A stretch of DNA of 64,000 bases from Gammaproteobacteria bacterium (GCA_026708185.1 JAPOVK010000037.1:21446-85445); one strand, 5' to 3'. Shown: positions 26,087-34,155, counted from the first letter of the stretch. Notes: generated from the sequence alone by a model not told the origin. Made by a program: numbers and translations.

Positions 26087-27385
26087 ATGAACGACTCCCT
26101 TGTTCGAACTCGCGCGGCGTTTTTCGCCGTTTTTCTGCTGGTCCATGTCGGCATCGCGGGAGCCGCGGCGGATGCCCATGCTGCGGATCTCGCCCGCGCG
26201 GCGCCGGCCGACGTCGGCTTAAACGAGGCGGGGGTCGAGAAGATCGGCGCGCTGATGCAGACGATGGTGGACGAGGGCGAACTCGTCGGTGCGGTCACGC
26301 TTGTGGCGCGGCACGGCAAGGTCGCGCATTTCGCAAGCGTCGGCAAGCAGGATCGGGACAAGGACGCGCCGATGTCCGAGGACACGATCTTCCGCATCTA
26401 TTCGATGACCAAGCCGATCGCCGGCGTCGCGCTGATGACCTTCTACGACGAGGGGGCGTTCACGCTGGACGATCCCGTAGCCAAGTTCATCCCCGAGTTC
26501 AAGGGGCTGAAAGTCGCCGCCGGCGACGGGCCTGAGGGGCAACCCGTTGTCGTCGACGCCGACCACGAGATGACCATCCGCGAACTGGTCAGCCACACCG
26601 GCGGTTTGACCTACGGATTCTTCTCGCGGTCCCAGGTCGACGCGCTCTACCAGCAAGCCGACATCCTCAACCGCGACTCGACGCTCAAGGACATGGTGGG
26701 CAAGCTCGGTGCCATTCCCCTGCGCCAGCAGCCCGGCAGCGCTTGGCACTACAGCGTCGCCGTCGACGTGCAGGGCTACCTGGTCGAGGTGCTGGCCGGG
26801 AAGCCGTTCGACGAAGTCCTGCGCGAGCGGATCTTCGAACCCTTGGGGATGGTGGACACCGCTTTCTGGGTGCCGGCCGAGAAGACAGACCGCTTCGCGG
26901 CACTCTATCGGCAAACACCGACCGGCGACTTGGTGCCCATGCCGTCGGAGTACTTGACGAAGCCGAGTTTCCTCTCCGGCGGCGGCGGACTGGTGTCGAC
27001 GGCCATGGACTATGCGCGGTTCTGCCAGATGCTCTTGGGCGGCGGCGAGCTCGCGGGCGTGCGCATCCTCAAGCCGGAGACCGTGGCGCTGATGCACACC
27101 AATCAGCTGCCCGGCCACATCGACTTCATCAGTCCGCGGGTGGCGACGCCGGGCAACACGTTCGGCATCGACTTCGCGATCGTCGAAGAGCCCGACGGCA
27201 CGACCGACCACGCGCTGGCCAAGGGCGAGTACTGGTGGTACGGGATCGCGGGGACGTGGTTCGGCATCAACCCGGTCCAGGACGTCTTCATCGTCGGCAT
27301 GATCCAGAACTTCGGCGGCCTTGGCAGCGGCAAGGCGCGGATCGCGAGCAAGCGGCTCCTCTACGAGGCTATCGTCGGCGAATAG
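26087..27385 (+). CDS. Serine hydrolase, beta-lactamase class C / EstB-like
   Basis: A 432-aa exported serine hydrolase (Pfam beta-lactamase, family VIII esterase-like). The signal peptide is hydrophobic residues 11-28 with a probable cleavage after AGA or AHA. The nucleophile motif is S106-M-T-K109, followed by the Tyr motif YSV in WHYSVAVDVQGYLVEVL; HTGGLTYGF and a C-terminal GIAGTWFGINP (equivalent to the KTG region) are also seen. Many such proteins are esterases acting on short acyl esters and not true beta-lactamases, which is favoured here because YSV replaces YxN. GAGGAAA precedes the ATG. The 3' end overlaps the convergent MFS gene by 17 nt. Confidence 0.92.
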   Translation: MNDSLVRTRAAFFAVFLLVHVGIAGAAADAHAADLARAAPADVGLNEAGVEKIGALMQTMVDEGELVGAVTLVARHGKVAHFASVGKQDRDKDAPMSEDTIFRIYSMTKPIAGVALMTFYDEGAFTLDDPVAKFIPEFKGLKVAAGDGPEGQPVVVDADHEMTIRELVSHTGGLTYGFFSRSQVDALYQQADILNRDSTLKDMVGKLGAIPLRQQPGSAWHYSVAVDVQGYLVEVLAGKPFDEVLRERIFEPLGMVDTAFWVPAEKTDRFAALYRQTPTGDLVPMPSEYLTKPSFLSGGGGLVSTAMDYARFCQMLLGGGELAGVRILKPETVALMHTNQLPGHIDFISPRVATPGNTFGIDFAIVEEPDGTTDHALAKGEYWWYGIAGTWFGINPVQDVFIVGMIQNFGGLGSGKARIASKRLLYEAIVGE

Positions 27386-28607
27386 GGCCCCGTCGGTACT
27401 CCGACGGGCGACCGGCGGCGAACGCCTCCGGGGCTCGCGGCAACGCGCCGGCGGCGATGAACACGACGAGCGCCGCGGCGGAGGCGACCGCGGCGGCACC
27501 GAACGAAACCGAGTAGTTCGAGGCGTCGTGGATGATGCCCATCGCCAGGGGGCCGCCAGCGACGCCAACGGTGGAGCAGGCGTGCGATACGGCGAACAGC
27601 CGCGGGTAGTGCTGGACGCCGAACGCCTGGACGAGTAGCAGTGGTTGCAGCATGAGCAGGTTGCCAACGCTCAGCCCGAAGACCGCCGTGCCGAGCAGGG
27701 ACGTGATTGGGGTTTGAGCGTATCCGAGCACGCCGAGGCCCAACCCCTGAATGGCCAGACTGACACCCGTGAGAACGCGGATAGGGAATCCGACGGCCAG
27801 CAGAAAGCCCCCCAATAGCCGACCGAAGATGCTGACCAAGGCGAGCAAGGACACGGCAGTGGAGCCGACGATGTGGTCGGTGGCTGTAGCGACGTGGTTG
27901 AACAGGTGGGCGATGCCGCCAACCTGCGCCGCCATCAGGGCAATGTAGGCGACCGTCGCGCCGATGAAGAAGCGGCTGTGCAGATCGTCCCCCATATCTC
28001 GCGGCGGCGGCACGCCCGCGGTCGAGGGCCCTGGCGGCCAGGAACTTACGAGCAGCAGCGCCGTCGGCGCAATCACGGCTAGGTACACGACGGCGAACCA
28101 AGGCATCGCCGTCGCCACGCCGAAAAAGTGGATGACCTGGGCGGAGGCGGGCGCCAGCAGAACACCGCCCGCGGACAGACCGGTGGACGCGATGGACATG
28201 GCGATGGACCGGTTGGCGCCGGGGAACCAGCGGGTCACAACGGTGGTCGCCGGCACCAGGGAGACGCCGCTGTTGCCGACACCGAACAGGGCGTAGAGCG
28301 CCCAGACCTGCCAGACTTCGCTGGCTGCGCCGATCAAGGCGAGCGCTGCGGCACCGACGACCGCGCCGGCCACCATGACTAAGCGGACATCGTGGCGCTC
28401 GATCAGTCGGCCCACGACAACGCCCGCGATGCCGCTCACGATGAACATCAGCGCGACCGCCGCCGAGATGTTGGTCACCGAGAACGACCGTTCGTCGACT
28501 AGGGCGTTCATGTACACGGACAGGTTGTGGAAGCCGAATCCTGACGACATGGCCAGGACGACGAAGACGCCGGCGATCAGCCACCAGGGCGAACGGGGTG
28601 TCTCGAT
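27369..28607 (-). CDS. MFS transporter (monocarboxylate/OFA type), apparent AUC start
   Basis: An inner-membrane transporter of about 412 aa with twelve hydrophobic segments in two halves split by a Pro-rich cytoplasmic loop (WPPGPSTAGVPPPRDMGDD). GLIERHDVRLVM-like loop sequence (RLIERHDVRLVMVAG) and VSIFGRLLGGFLL are major-facilitator A-motif positions. The first canonical start, ATG at 28550, falls inside the first membrane helix. The frame extends upstream with RSPWWLIAGVFVVLA, but before the TAA at 28643 it holds no ATG, GTG or TTG. The best placed codon is ATC at 28607, giving IETPRSPWWLIAG; CTG at 28631 is another option. The substrate is unknown. Confidence 0.88.
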   Translation of the reverse strand: METPRSPWWLIAGVFVVLAMSSGFGFHNLSVYMNALVDERSFSVTNISAAVALMFIVSGIAGVVVGRLIERHDVRLVMVAGAVVGAAALALIGAASEVWQVWALYALFGVGNSGVSLVPATTVVTRWFPGANRSIAMSIASTGLSAGGVLLAPASAQVIHFFGVATAMPWFAVVYLAVIAPTALLLVSSWPPGPSTAGVPPPRDMGDDLHSRFFIGATVAYIALMAAQVGGIAHLFNHVATATDHIVGSTAVSLLALVSIFGRLLGGFLLAVGFPIRVLTGVSLAIQGLGLGVLGYAQTPITSLLGTAVFGLSVGNLLMLQPLLLVQAFGVQHYPRLFAVSHACSTVGVAGGPLAMGIIHDASNYSVSFGAAAVASAAALVVFIAAGALPRAPEAFAAGRPSEYRRGPIRRR

Positions 28608-28698
28608 GGTGCGGTCCCGCTTGCGAAGCAGCGCGGATTGTTACCACGCTACCGCCGCGAATGAAACGAGCCACCATGGATGGTCGGCGTGGCCCTGG

Positions 28699-28720
28699 GC
28701 CGGACACGGTTATGGTGCGC
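28699..28720 (-). repeat. 22-bp dispersed repeat, copy C (abuts truncated Rpn gene)
   Basis: On the minus strand this reads GCGCACCATAACCGTGTCCG plus GC, 20 of 22 identical to copy A at 21894-21915. It ends exactly where the truncated Rpn-type nuclease gene stops (28721), which suggests the repeat marks the break or insertion point. Confidence 0.6.
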
Positions 28721-29137
28721 TCAAGGCGGGCGGATCGCGCCCGTGGCGTGCCAGGGTTCCGCACCGTTGTAGATCACCACGGGTGTCACCAGGGGTGGCT
28801 TGGTGGGCGCGCCGAATGCGCGCCGGCGGTTGACTTCCCGGCACAGCGATGCGGCGTGCCGGTCCAGACGTTGTCCCATGTCCGGCACGACGGTCGACTC
28901 GCACTTCAGCAGGAGCAGCAGGTGCGTCGCTTCGGATTCAGGTTCGTGCGGACGAAACGGGATGCACCAGGTGAGGTCCGCGTAGCGCGGCCCGTCGGGC
29001 ACCCAGTCGTCGGGCACCCGGGTCATGCCGTCAAAGTCCAGGTGCTCGAGCTCGGGCCGGTCCTTGAAGATGAAGCCGCGGAGCAGGTCTTCGACCATCC
29101 GGGCGTGGGCGAACAGGGGTATGTAGGGGTGTGGCAT
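28721..29137 (-). pseudogene. Rpn-family PD-(D/E)XK nuclease, 3'-truncated
   Basis: A 138-aa fragment of the Rpn family (recombination-promoting nuclease, formerly transposase_31). The ATG at 29137 gives MPHPYIPLFAHARMVEDLL after GAGGAAC. The nuclease core is present: YADLTWCIPF (catalytic-type Asp), LLLLLKCESTVVPDM in place of the usual LLLExQS (the Glu-x-Gln/Lys position reads K-C-E), and RLDRHAASL. The protein then reaches PVVIYNGAEPWHA and stops, where intact homologues continue for 100 or more residues. The break coincides with the 22-bp repeat at 28699-28720. It is probably non-functional, or a short nuclease-core protein. Confidence 0.75.
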
Positions 29138-29204
29138 CGACGGTTCCTCGAAGCGGTTTGCTCGTGGAAAACCGTAGGCCTCGCGATACGTGGAGAAACA
29201 GGGC

Positions 29205-29232
29205 AAAAGTCTCGATGTCATGTAAGACATCG
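29205..29232 (-). terminator. Probable intrinsic terminator of the argH-to-yigB operon
   Basis: On the minus strand, a stem of CGATGTC / GACATCG (29213-29232, loop TTACAT) is followed by GAGACTTTTG. It lies 23 nt beyond the yigB stop, the expected place for the end of the minus-strand lysine/xerC operon. The T-run is short. Confidence 0.55.
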
Positions 29233-29254
29233 ACCCTGAAACCTGTAGGACGTT

Positions 29255-29965
29255 CTAAGATCGCGTGCTCAAGCCTTGCTCCGACAGCCGGGCCACGGCC
29301 GACGGCACGTCCTCAAGCCGGGTCACGGTGGCAGTGGCGGGAGGACTCTCGTCGGCACAGGCGAGGTTGACCCAGATGGTGGCCATGCCGACCGCGGCGG
29401 CGCCTTGGACGTCGTCTACGGCATGGTCGCCGACATGCACGGCTTCGGCGGGTTCTACGCCCGCGTGGGCCATGGCACGCTCGAACATCGCGGGGTCGGG
29501 TTTCTTGGCACCCACTTCTGCCGCGCAGTAGCCGAACGCGAAATAGCGGTCGAGGCCGAGACGCTCGAAGTTCGCATTGCCATTGGTCAGCGCGGCCAGC
29601 GTGTAGCTCTCGGCCAACTCGGCCAGGACATCGACGGCGGCGGGGAAGAACTGCACCCGGTGGCGCCAGTCCATGAACTCGGCGAACGCGTCGGCGGCCA
29701 AGCGCGCCGCGCGCGCCGGGTTGTAGCCGCAATGTTCGACCGTTTCACGCATCACGGTCTCGCGAAGTCGCGAGATGTCGTGGACGATGCGCGGATCCGC
29801 ATCGGTGACGGACTTGGCTATCGCCCGGCGCGTATCCGCGGCGAGCTGGTTGTACTCGGGCACGCGCCGATCGAGCCAATCGTTCAGGGCACTCTCCGCG
29901 CGCCGAATCACGGCGTCGACCGCCCACAGCGTGTTGTCCAGATCGAAGGTGACGAGGCGAATCAC
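29255..29965 (-). CDS. yigB: HAD-IA hydrolase (YigB-like phosphatase)
   Basis: A 236-aa haloacid-dehalogenase-type phosphatase. Motif I is FDLDNTLW at residues 7-14, motif II LTNGNANFERLGL, motif III KKPDPAMF, and motif IV HVGDHAVDDVQGA. In E. coli the gene next to xerC is yigB, encoding an FMN phosphatase of riboflavin synthesis; position and motifs here match that. The GTG start at 29965 overlaps the xerC stop as GTGA, so translation is coupled. Substrate assignment is by synteny and family only. The C-terminus STRS is close to the probable terminator. Confidence 0.9.
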   Translation of the reverse strand: MIRLVTFDLDNTLWAVDAVIRRAESALNDWLDRRVPEYNQLAADTRRAIAKSVTDADPRIVHDISRLRETVMRETVEHCGYNPARAARLAADAFAEFMDWRHRVQFFPAAVDVLAELAESYTLAALTNGNANFERLGLDRYFAFGYCAAEVGAKKPDPAMFERAMAHAGVEPAEAVHVGDHAVDDVQGAAAVGMATIWVNLACADESPPATATVTRLEDVPSAVARLSEQGLSTRS

Positions 29966-31185
29966 GCCGCGCCTTCCCCACCCTGCGCTTTCGTGCGAGG
30001 CGCGGGCCCCTCGCGCTCCCCGGCTGAGGGCTCTTTCATGCGAGGGGCGGGCCCCTCGCGCTCCCCCGCTGAGGGCTCTTTCATGCGAGGGGCAGGCCCC
30101 TCGCGCTCCCCGGCTGAGGGCTCTTTCATGCGAGGGGCAGGCCCCTCGCGCTCCCCGGCTGAGGGCTCTTTCATGCGAGGGGCAGGCCCCTCGCGCTCCC
30201 CGGCTGAGGGCTCTTTCATGCGAGGGGCAGGCCCCTCGCGCTCCCCGGCTGAGGGCTCTACCGTCGTGCTTCCGGTTCGGGCGCGCGGGTGCGCGTCGTC
30301 GTAGACCTTGGCCAGATGCTGGAAGTCCAGGTGCGTGTAGATCTGTGTCGTCGAGATGTTCGCGTGGCCGAGCAGTTCCTGGACGGCCCTCAAGTCGCCG
30401 CTGGACTCCAACAGGTGGCTCGCGAAACTGTGGCGCAGCATGTGGGGATGCAGGGCGTCGTTGCCGGACGTCGCTTGAGCGAGCCGCTTCAGGCGCAACT
30501 GCACGTTGCGCGCGGACAGACGCGTGCCTCGACGACCAGTGAACAACGGCTCGTCGCCGCGTACGGACTTCCGCGTGGCGAGCCAGGCCTCGAGCGCGAG
30601 CCGTGCGGCGCGCCCCACCGGGACGATCCTGACCTTCTGGCCCTTGCCGGTGACCGTCGCGAATCCGTTGGCCAGATCCAGGTCGCGGACGTCCATGCCG
30701 ACTAGTTCGGACAGGCGGAGCCCCGAGCTGTAGAACAGCTCCGCCATGGCCCGGTCGCGGATCTCGATGGGGGTCGTGGCGGTGTTCGTGAACAAGGTTG
30801 CCGTCTGGTCGACGTCCAGGGTCTTCGGCAGTCGCGGGCGGAGTTTCGGCGCACGAACGCCGCTCGCGGGATTGGCGCCGACCTCGCCCCGTCCCACGAG
30901 GAATGCGAATAGACCGCGGACGCTCGACAGGTGCCGCGCGATGGACCGAGGCGACAGACCTCGTGCGTGCAGGTGCGCGGCAAACCGGCGGATGTCCGCC
31001 GTGCCAACCGCGGCGCTCGGGGTTTCGCCGGTCTGTTCGGCGAATCGCTTCAGGTCGCGGGCGTAGGCGGCGATGGTGTTCGGCGACGAGCGGCGCTCCA
31101 CGCGCAGGTGCTCGACGTAGCGATCAACGTCGACGAGGACGGTGCAGGCGCCGTGTTCGCGATGCGCGGTTCTGCGGCGCGGCAT
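29962..31185 (-). CDS. xerC: Tyrosine recombinase XerC with six-copy 15-aa repeat tail
   Basis: A 407-aa XerC; the usual length is about 300. The partner of XerD at dif sites resolves chromosome dimers. The SAM-like N-terminal domain spans about residues 17-105 and the catalytic domain 115-295. Catalytic residues seen are R157 (GLRLSE), K181 (GKGQK), H248 and R251 (HPHMLRHSF), H274 (GHAN) and Y283 (QIYTH), all intact. After residue 309 come six tandem copies of EPSAGEREGPAPRMK (residues 310-399; the last copy has T for M), then AQGGEGAA. The tail is encoded by the 45-bp array at 29989-30258. The ATG at 31185 is preferred over TTG at 31206. The stop overlaps yigB by 4 nt. Confidence 0.95.
   Translation of the reverse strand: MPRRRTAHREHGACTVLVDVDRYVEHLRVERRSSPNTIAAYARDLKRFAEQTGETPSAAVGTADIRRFAAHLHARGLSPRSIARHLSSVRGLFAFLVGRGEVGANPASGVRAPKLRPRLPKTLDVDQTATLFTNTATTPIEIRDRAMAELFYSSGLRLSELVGMDVRDLDLANGFATVTGKGQKVRIVPVGRAARLALEAWLATRKSVRGDEPLFTGRRGTRLSARNVQLRLKRLAQATSGNDALHPHMLRHSFASHLLESSGDLRAVQELLGHANISTTQIYTHLDFQHLAKVYDDAHPRARTGSTTVEPSAGEREGPAPRMKEPSAGEREGPAPRMKEPSAGEREGPAPRMKEPSAGEREGPAPRMKEPSAGEREGPAPRMKEPSAGEREGPAPRTKAQGGEGAA
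29989..30258 (-). repeat. Six tandem 45-bp palindromic units within xerC
   Basis: Units on the minus strand start at 30258, 30213, 30168, 30123, 30078 and 30033, each 45 bp. Each contains a core with 9-bp arms GCGAGGGGC / GCCCCTCGC and a 2-nt centre. The units nearest xerC's N-terminal side are almost identical; the last two are diverged (for example GGCGGG for GGCAGG, and a changed ATG codon). The repeat length is a multiple of three, so the XerC frame is kept. The same unit occurs in pilQ at 63950-64000. Absence of spacers and the coding frame distinguish it from CRISPR. Confidence 0.95.
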
Positions 31186-31192
31186 CGCCTGG

Positions 31193-31939
31193 CTATCCCA
31201 CCCCAAGCCGAACCAGCGTGCGGGCCAGCACGTCGCCGATGTAGAACAGGAAGACCTTGCCCATGTCCGGCGCGAACCGGCGCGGATCCTTGGCGCCGAT
31301 CACGAGAGTGGCGGTGAGGTCGCGGTTCGTGCCCGTGTTCGCAACGTGCATGGGAACCAGCGCGATGGAGCCGGGCGCGCTTATGTCGGCCTCGGGAAAC
31401 AACCGCGCGTAGTCCTCCGGTCGACAGGCTTTGCAGGACGGATCGTCGGCGTCGAAAAGGCGGGCGAGGGGCGGTTCCTCGTCTTCCCGGATGCCTGCAA
31501 GGTGGGCTAGTGGCGAGTCGCTCGCCTCGCCTGGCGCTGGCTGCCAGTCGCGCACGAAACAGATGCCGTGGTTGGCTTCGAAGCCGTCCACAAGGTGTTT
31601 CGCCAAGGTACGGTCCAGGGTCGAGAGATCGGCGGCATCCATCAGGGCCAGCGTGAAGGTCCGCGTCCTGGCAAACGTACCGTCGTTGTCGGTTGCGTTG
31701 GCCAGAATCTCATTCAAGTGCTGGCGCAGATCCTCGTTGCGGGTCCGCAGGAGTTGCACCTGCCGGTCCACGAGCGACACCGTTCCATCGGCTGCGTGTT
31801 GCAGATCCAGTTCGGTCAGGAGCCGCGGGTGACGGGCGAAGAAGTCGGGGTTCTTGGTGAGGAAACCGGCGACCGCCTCTTCGTCGATCAGGGCTGGCGA
31901 GTGAGGGCCAGCACCTTGCGGCTTGTCGGGCTGCGTCAT
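31193..31939 (-). CDS. DUF484 family protein (YigA-like)
   Basis: A 248-aa DUF484 protein, a GAF-like soluble protein that lies between dapF and xerC in many gammaproteobacteria. The N-terminal pattern VAGFLTKNPDFFARHPRLL then SLVDRQVQLLRTRNEDLRQHL (helical, probably coiled coil at residues 50-85) is diagnostic. The GAF-like half follows with GSIALVPMHVANTG and LVIGAKDPRRFAPDMGKVFL. The molecular role is not known. The ATG overlaps the dapF stop as ATGA, and xerC begins 7 nt after its stop. Confidence 0.93.
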   Translation of the reverse strand: MTQPDKPQGAGPHSPALIDEEAVAGFLTKNPDFFARHPRLLTELDLQHAADGTVSLVDRQVQLLRTRNEDLRQHLNEILANATDNDGTFARTRTFTLALMDAADLSTLDRTLAKHLVDGFEANHGICFVRDWQPAPGEASDSPLAHLAGIREDEEPPLARLFDADDPSCKACRPEDYARLFPEADISAPGSIALVPMHVANTGTNRDLTATLVIGAKDPRRFAPDMGKVFLFYIGDVLARTLVRLGVG

Positions 31940-32766
31940 AGCTGGACTCGGCCGGTGAACACAAGATTCGCGGGTCCGGAGATTTTAACGTTGGCTCCTG
32001 CCCCGTGCCACGTCAGGCGCAGTTCGCCGCCGGGCAGCGCGATCTTGGCGCGCCGGTCGAGGCGCTTGTGTAGTCTGGCTGCGACCATGGCGGCGCAGGC
32101 GCCGCTGCCGCAGGCCAGGGTCTCGCCGACACCGCGTTCGTAGACGCGCAAGCGCGCCAATCGTCGTCCCACGACCTCCATGAAACCGACGTTGACGGCG
32201 TCTGGAAAGGCGTCGTGGCTCTGCAAGGCGCGGCCTATGCCGTCGACGTCCGCCGCCCGCACGTCATCGACGAAAAGCACTGCGTGGGGATTGCCGATCG
32301 ACACCGGGGTGAGATCGACGTTCGCGCCTGCCACGTCGATCGAGTAGGAGGATGCCTGGCACTCAGTGACGAACGGGATGTCTCGAGGGTCGGTGCTCGG
32401 CACGCCCATGTCGACTTCGACATCGCCGCTGTCCAGTAGGCGGGTTCGGATCCGTCCCGTGGGTGTTTGGATGTCCAGATCCCGCTTCACCGTCAAGCCT
32501 GCATCGACAACGAAGCGCGCGAAACAGCGCGCGCCGTTGCCGCACTGCTCGGCCTCGCTGCCGTCGGCGTTGAAGATCCGGTAGCGGAAATCCGCGTCGG
32601 GATCGTCCGGGGGCAATACCTCGAGGAACTGGTCGAAGCCGATGCCGGTGCGCCGATCCGCCCATGCGCGGATCTGCTCAGCATGGGGATCCGCACGCTG
32701 CGTCACCAGGTCCACGATCATGAAGTCGTTGCCGAGGCCGTGCATTTTCGCGAAGTGAAGTCTCAA
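31936..32766 (-). CDS. dapF: Diaminopimelate epimerase
   Basis: A 276-aa PLP-independent epimerase that converts LL- to meso-diaminopimelate for lysine and peptidoglycan. Both catalytic cysteines are in conserved context: EQCGNGARCFARF in the N-terminal half and LACGSGACAAMV in the C-terminal half. The start MRLHFAKMHGLGNDFMIVDL is textbook. It lies 32 nt after lysA; a TATAAT-like sequence on the minus strand at 32803-32798, over the lysA stop, could be an internal promoter, but no good -35 was seen. The stop overlaps the DUF484 start by 4 nt. Confidence 0.97.
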   Translation of the reverse strand: MRLHFAKMHGLGNDFMIVDLVTQRADPHAEQIRAWADRRTGIGFDQFLEVLPPDDPDADFRYRIFNADGSEAEQCGNGARCFARFVVDAGLTVKRDLDIQTPTGRIRTRLLDSGDVEVDMGVPSTDPRDIPFVTECQASSYSIDVAGANVDLTPVSIGNPHAVLFVDDVRAADVDGIGRALQSHDAFPDAVNVGFMEVVGRRLARLRVYERGVGETLACGSGACAAMVAARLHKRLDRRAKIALPGGELRLTWHGAGANVKISGPANLVFTGRVQL

Positions 32767-32798
32767 CGCTCAAGCCGGCTCTTGGATAGTAAGCAGGA

Positions 32799-34046
32799 TT
32801 ATACGATGGCCTCGAGGCGCAACAGGTCGCTGATGCTCTCGCGTTGCCGGGCGATGGCGAACGCCTCGCCATCGACAAGCACTTCGGGCGGCCGCACGCG
32901 CGTATTGTAGTTCGAGCTTTGCACGAAACCGTAGGCGCCGGTCGTGCAGACGGCGAGCAGGACGCCGGGCTCGAGAGCGAGGTCACGGTTGCGGGCGATG
33001 AAGTCGGCGGTTTCGCAAACCGGACCGACGACGTCCCAGCGCAACGGCGGGGCGTCGTGTCGCACGACCGGTTGAACGTCGTGCCAGGCACCGTACAGGG
33101 GCGGCCGGATGAGGTCGTTCATGGCGGCGTCGACCACCGCGAAGTTGCGCGTCCCGGGGGCCGTCGCCGGCTTCAGGTACTCGACGCGCGTCAGCAGGAC
33201 GCCGGCCTCGGCGACGAGGTAGCGACCCGGTTCGACGAGCAGTTCGATCGCCCGGTCGCCGAGGCCGGCCCGCACCATTCGCCCGAACTGCGCCACGTCC
33301 AGGCGCTTCTCGTCGCGATAGGTCACGCCGAAGCCGCCGCCGATGTCGACGTGCTTGAGTGGGATGTCCTCGGCCGCCAACGTGTCGACGAGGTCAGTGA
33401 GCGTGGCGAGGGCATCCTGGAACGGTTCGACATCGCCGACCTGCGAGCCGATGTGGCAGTCGATGCCCACGACGTCGAGCGTGGGCGACGCGTGGGCGCG
33501 GCGGTAGAGTTGCCGTGCGAGCGGCGCTGGCACGCCGAATTTGTTCTCCTTGAGTCCCGTCGAGATGTACGGGTGGGTGTTGGCGTCCACGTCCGGATTG
33601 ACGCGTACGGAGACCGCGGCGGAGCGACCGACAATCCGGCTCCTCGCCTCGATCCGCTCGAGTTCCGCTTCGCTCTCGACGTTGAACGTGCCGATTTCGC
33701 ACTTGATGCCGAAGTCGATTTCGGCGTCGCACTTGCCGACGCCGGAGAATACGACGCGTCCCGGGTCGCCGCCGGCGCGCAGCACGCGCTCGAGCTCGCC
33801 GGCCGAGACGATGTCGAAACCGGCGCCGAGCTTTGCCAGGCGCGCGAGGATGCTCAAGTTGCCGTTCGCCTTCACCGCGTAGCAGATGCGGTGATCGATC
33901 CCTTGAAGCGCGGCTTCCAGGGCTTGGTAGCGGTCGCGCACGTCGGTCCATGAATAGACGTACGCCGGCGTGCCGATGGCGTCGGCGATGCGTGTCAGCG
34001 GCACCCCGTCGGCGTGCAGTTCGCCCGCTCGGCGCTCAAACGGCAT
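32799..34046 (-). CDS. lysA: Diaminopimelate decarboxylase
   Basis: A 415-aa fold-type III PLP enzyme making L-lysine from meso-diaminopimelate. The PLP lysine is in ICYAVKANGNLSILA. Further motifs are VNPDVDANTHPYISTGLKENKFG, quoted as a landmark, HIGSQ, VDIGGGFGVTY, EPGRYLVAEAG (phosphate contact), GPVCETADF (active-site Cys from the partner subunit) and GAYGFVQSSNYNTRVRP. The start at 34046 lies 11 nt inside lptM, so the two are translationally linked. dapF follows on the same strand. Confidence 0.97.
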   Translation of the reverse strand: MPFERRAGELHADGVPLTRIADAIGTPAYVYSWTDVRDRYQALEAALQGIDHRICYAVKANGNLSILARLAKLGAGFDIVSAGELERVLRAGGDPGRVVFSGVGKCDAEIDFGIKCEIGTFNVESEAELERIEARSRIVGRSAAVSVRVNPDVDANTHPYISTGLKENKFGVPAPLARQLYRRAHASPTLDVVGIDCHIGSQVGDVEPFQDALATLTDLVDTLAAEDIPLKHVDIGGGFGVTYRDEKRLDVAQFGRMVRAGLGDRAIELLVEPGRYLVAEAGVLLTRVEYLKPATAPGTRNFAVVDAAMNDLIRPPLYGAWHDVQPVVRHDAPPLRWDVVGPVCETADFIARNRDLALEPGVLLAVCTTGAYGFVQSSNYNTRVRPPEVLVDGEAFAIARQRESISDLLRLEAIV

Positions 34047-34155
34047 GGCGTGCTAGCGGTGCGACGGCCTGCTGGTCGTCGGGAAGCCGCAACGGCCCCT
34101 TCTGACCACAGGTGGCGACTGTCATGCAAATCAAGAGAGCGGCCAGCCAGCGCAT
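34036..34155 (-). CDS. lptM: LPS translocon maturation chaperone LptM (YifL/LppL lipoprotein)
   Basis: A 39-aa lipoprotein not picked up by length-based gene finding. The sequence begins MRWLAALLICMTVATCGQKG and continues PLRLPDDQQ. The motif CGQKGPLxLPDD is the signature of LptM, which helps the outer-membrane LptD/LptE complex mature. The lipobox is V-A-T-C with C16 as lipidation site; Thr at -1 is unusual. Its ATG is directly next to the argH stop (TGA then ATG, no gap), and its end overlaps lysA by 11 nt. The placement just before lysA-dapF is the same as in Pseudomonas (lppL) and E. coli (yifL next to dapF). Confidence 0.92.
   Translation of the reverse strand: MRWLAALLICMTVATCGQKGPLRLPDDQQAVAPLARHAV

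Noticed and set aside
26087..27385. Class C beta-lactamase conferring resistance
   Set aside because: SMTK is present, but YSV replaces the YxN motif and the C-terminal region is of the esterase-like type; a general serine hydrolase is the safer call.
29989..30258. Regular repeats next to a tyrosine recombinase as a CRISPR, integron attC array or dif cluster
   Set aside because: The units are directly tandem with no spacers, keep the XerC reading frame, and xerC sits in its conserved core operon; a copy also occurs in pilQ, far from any recombinase.
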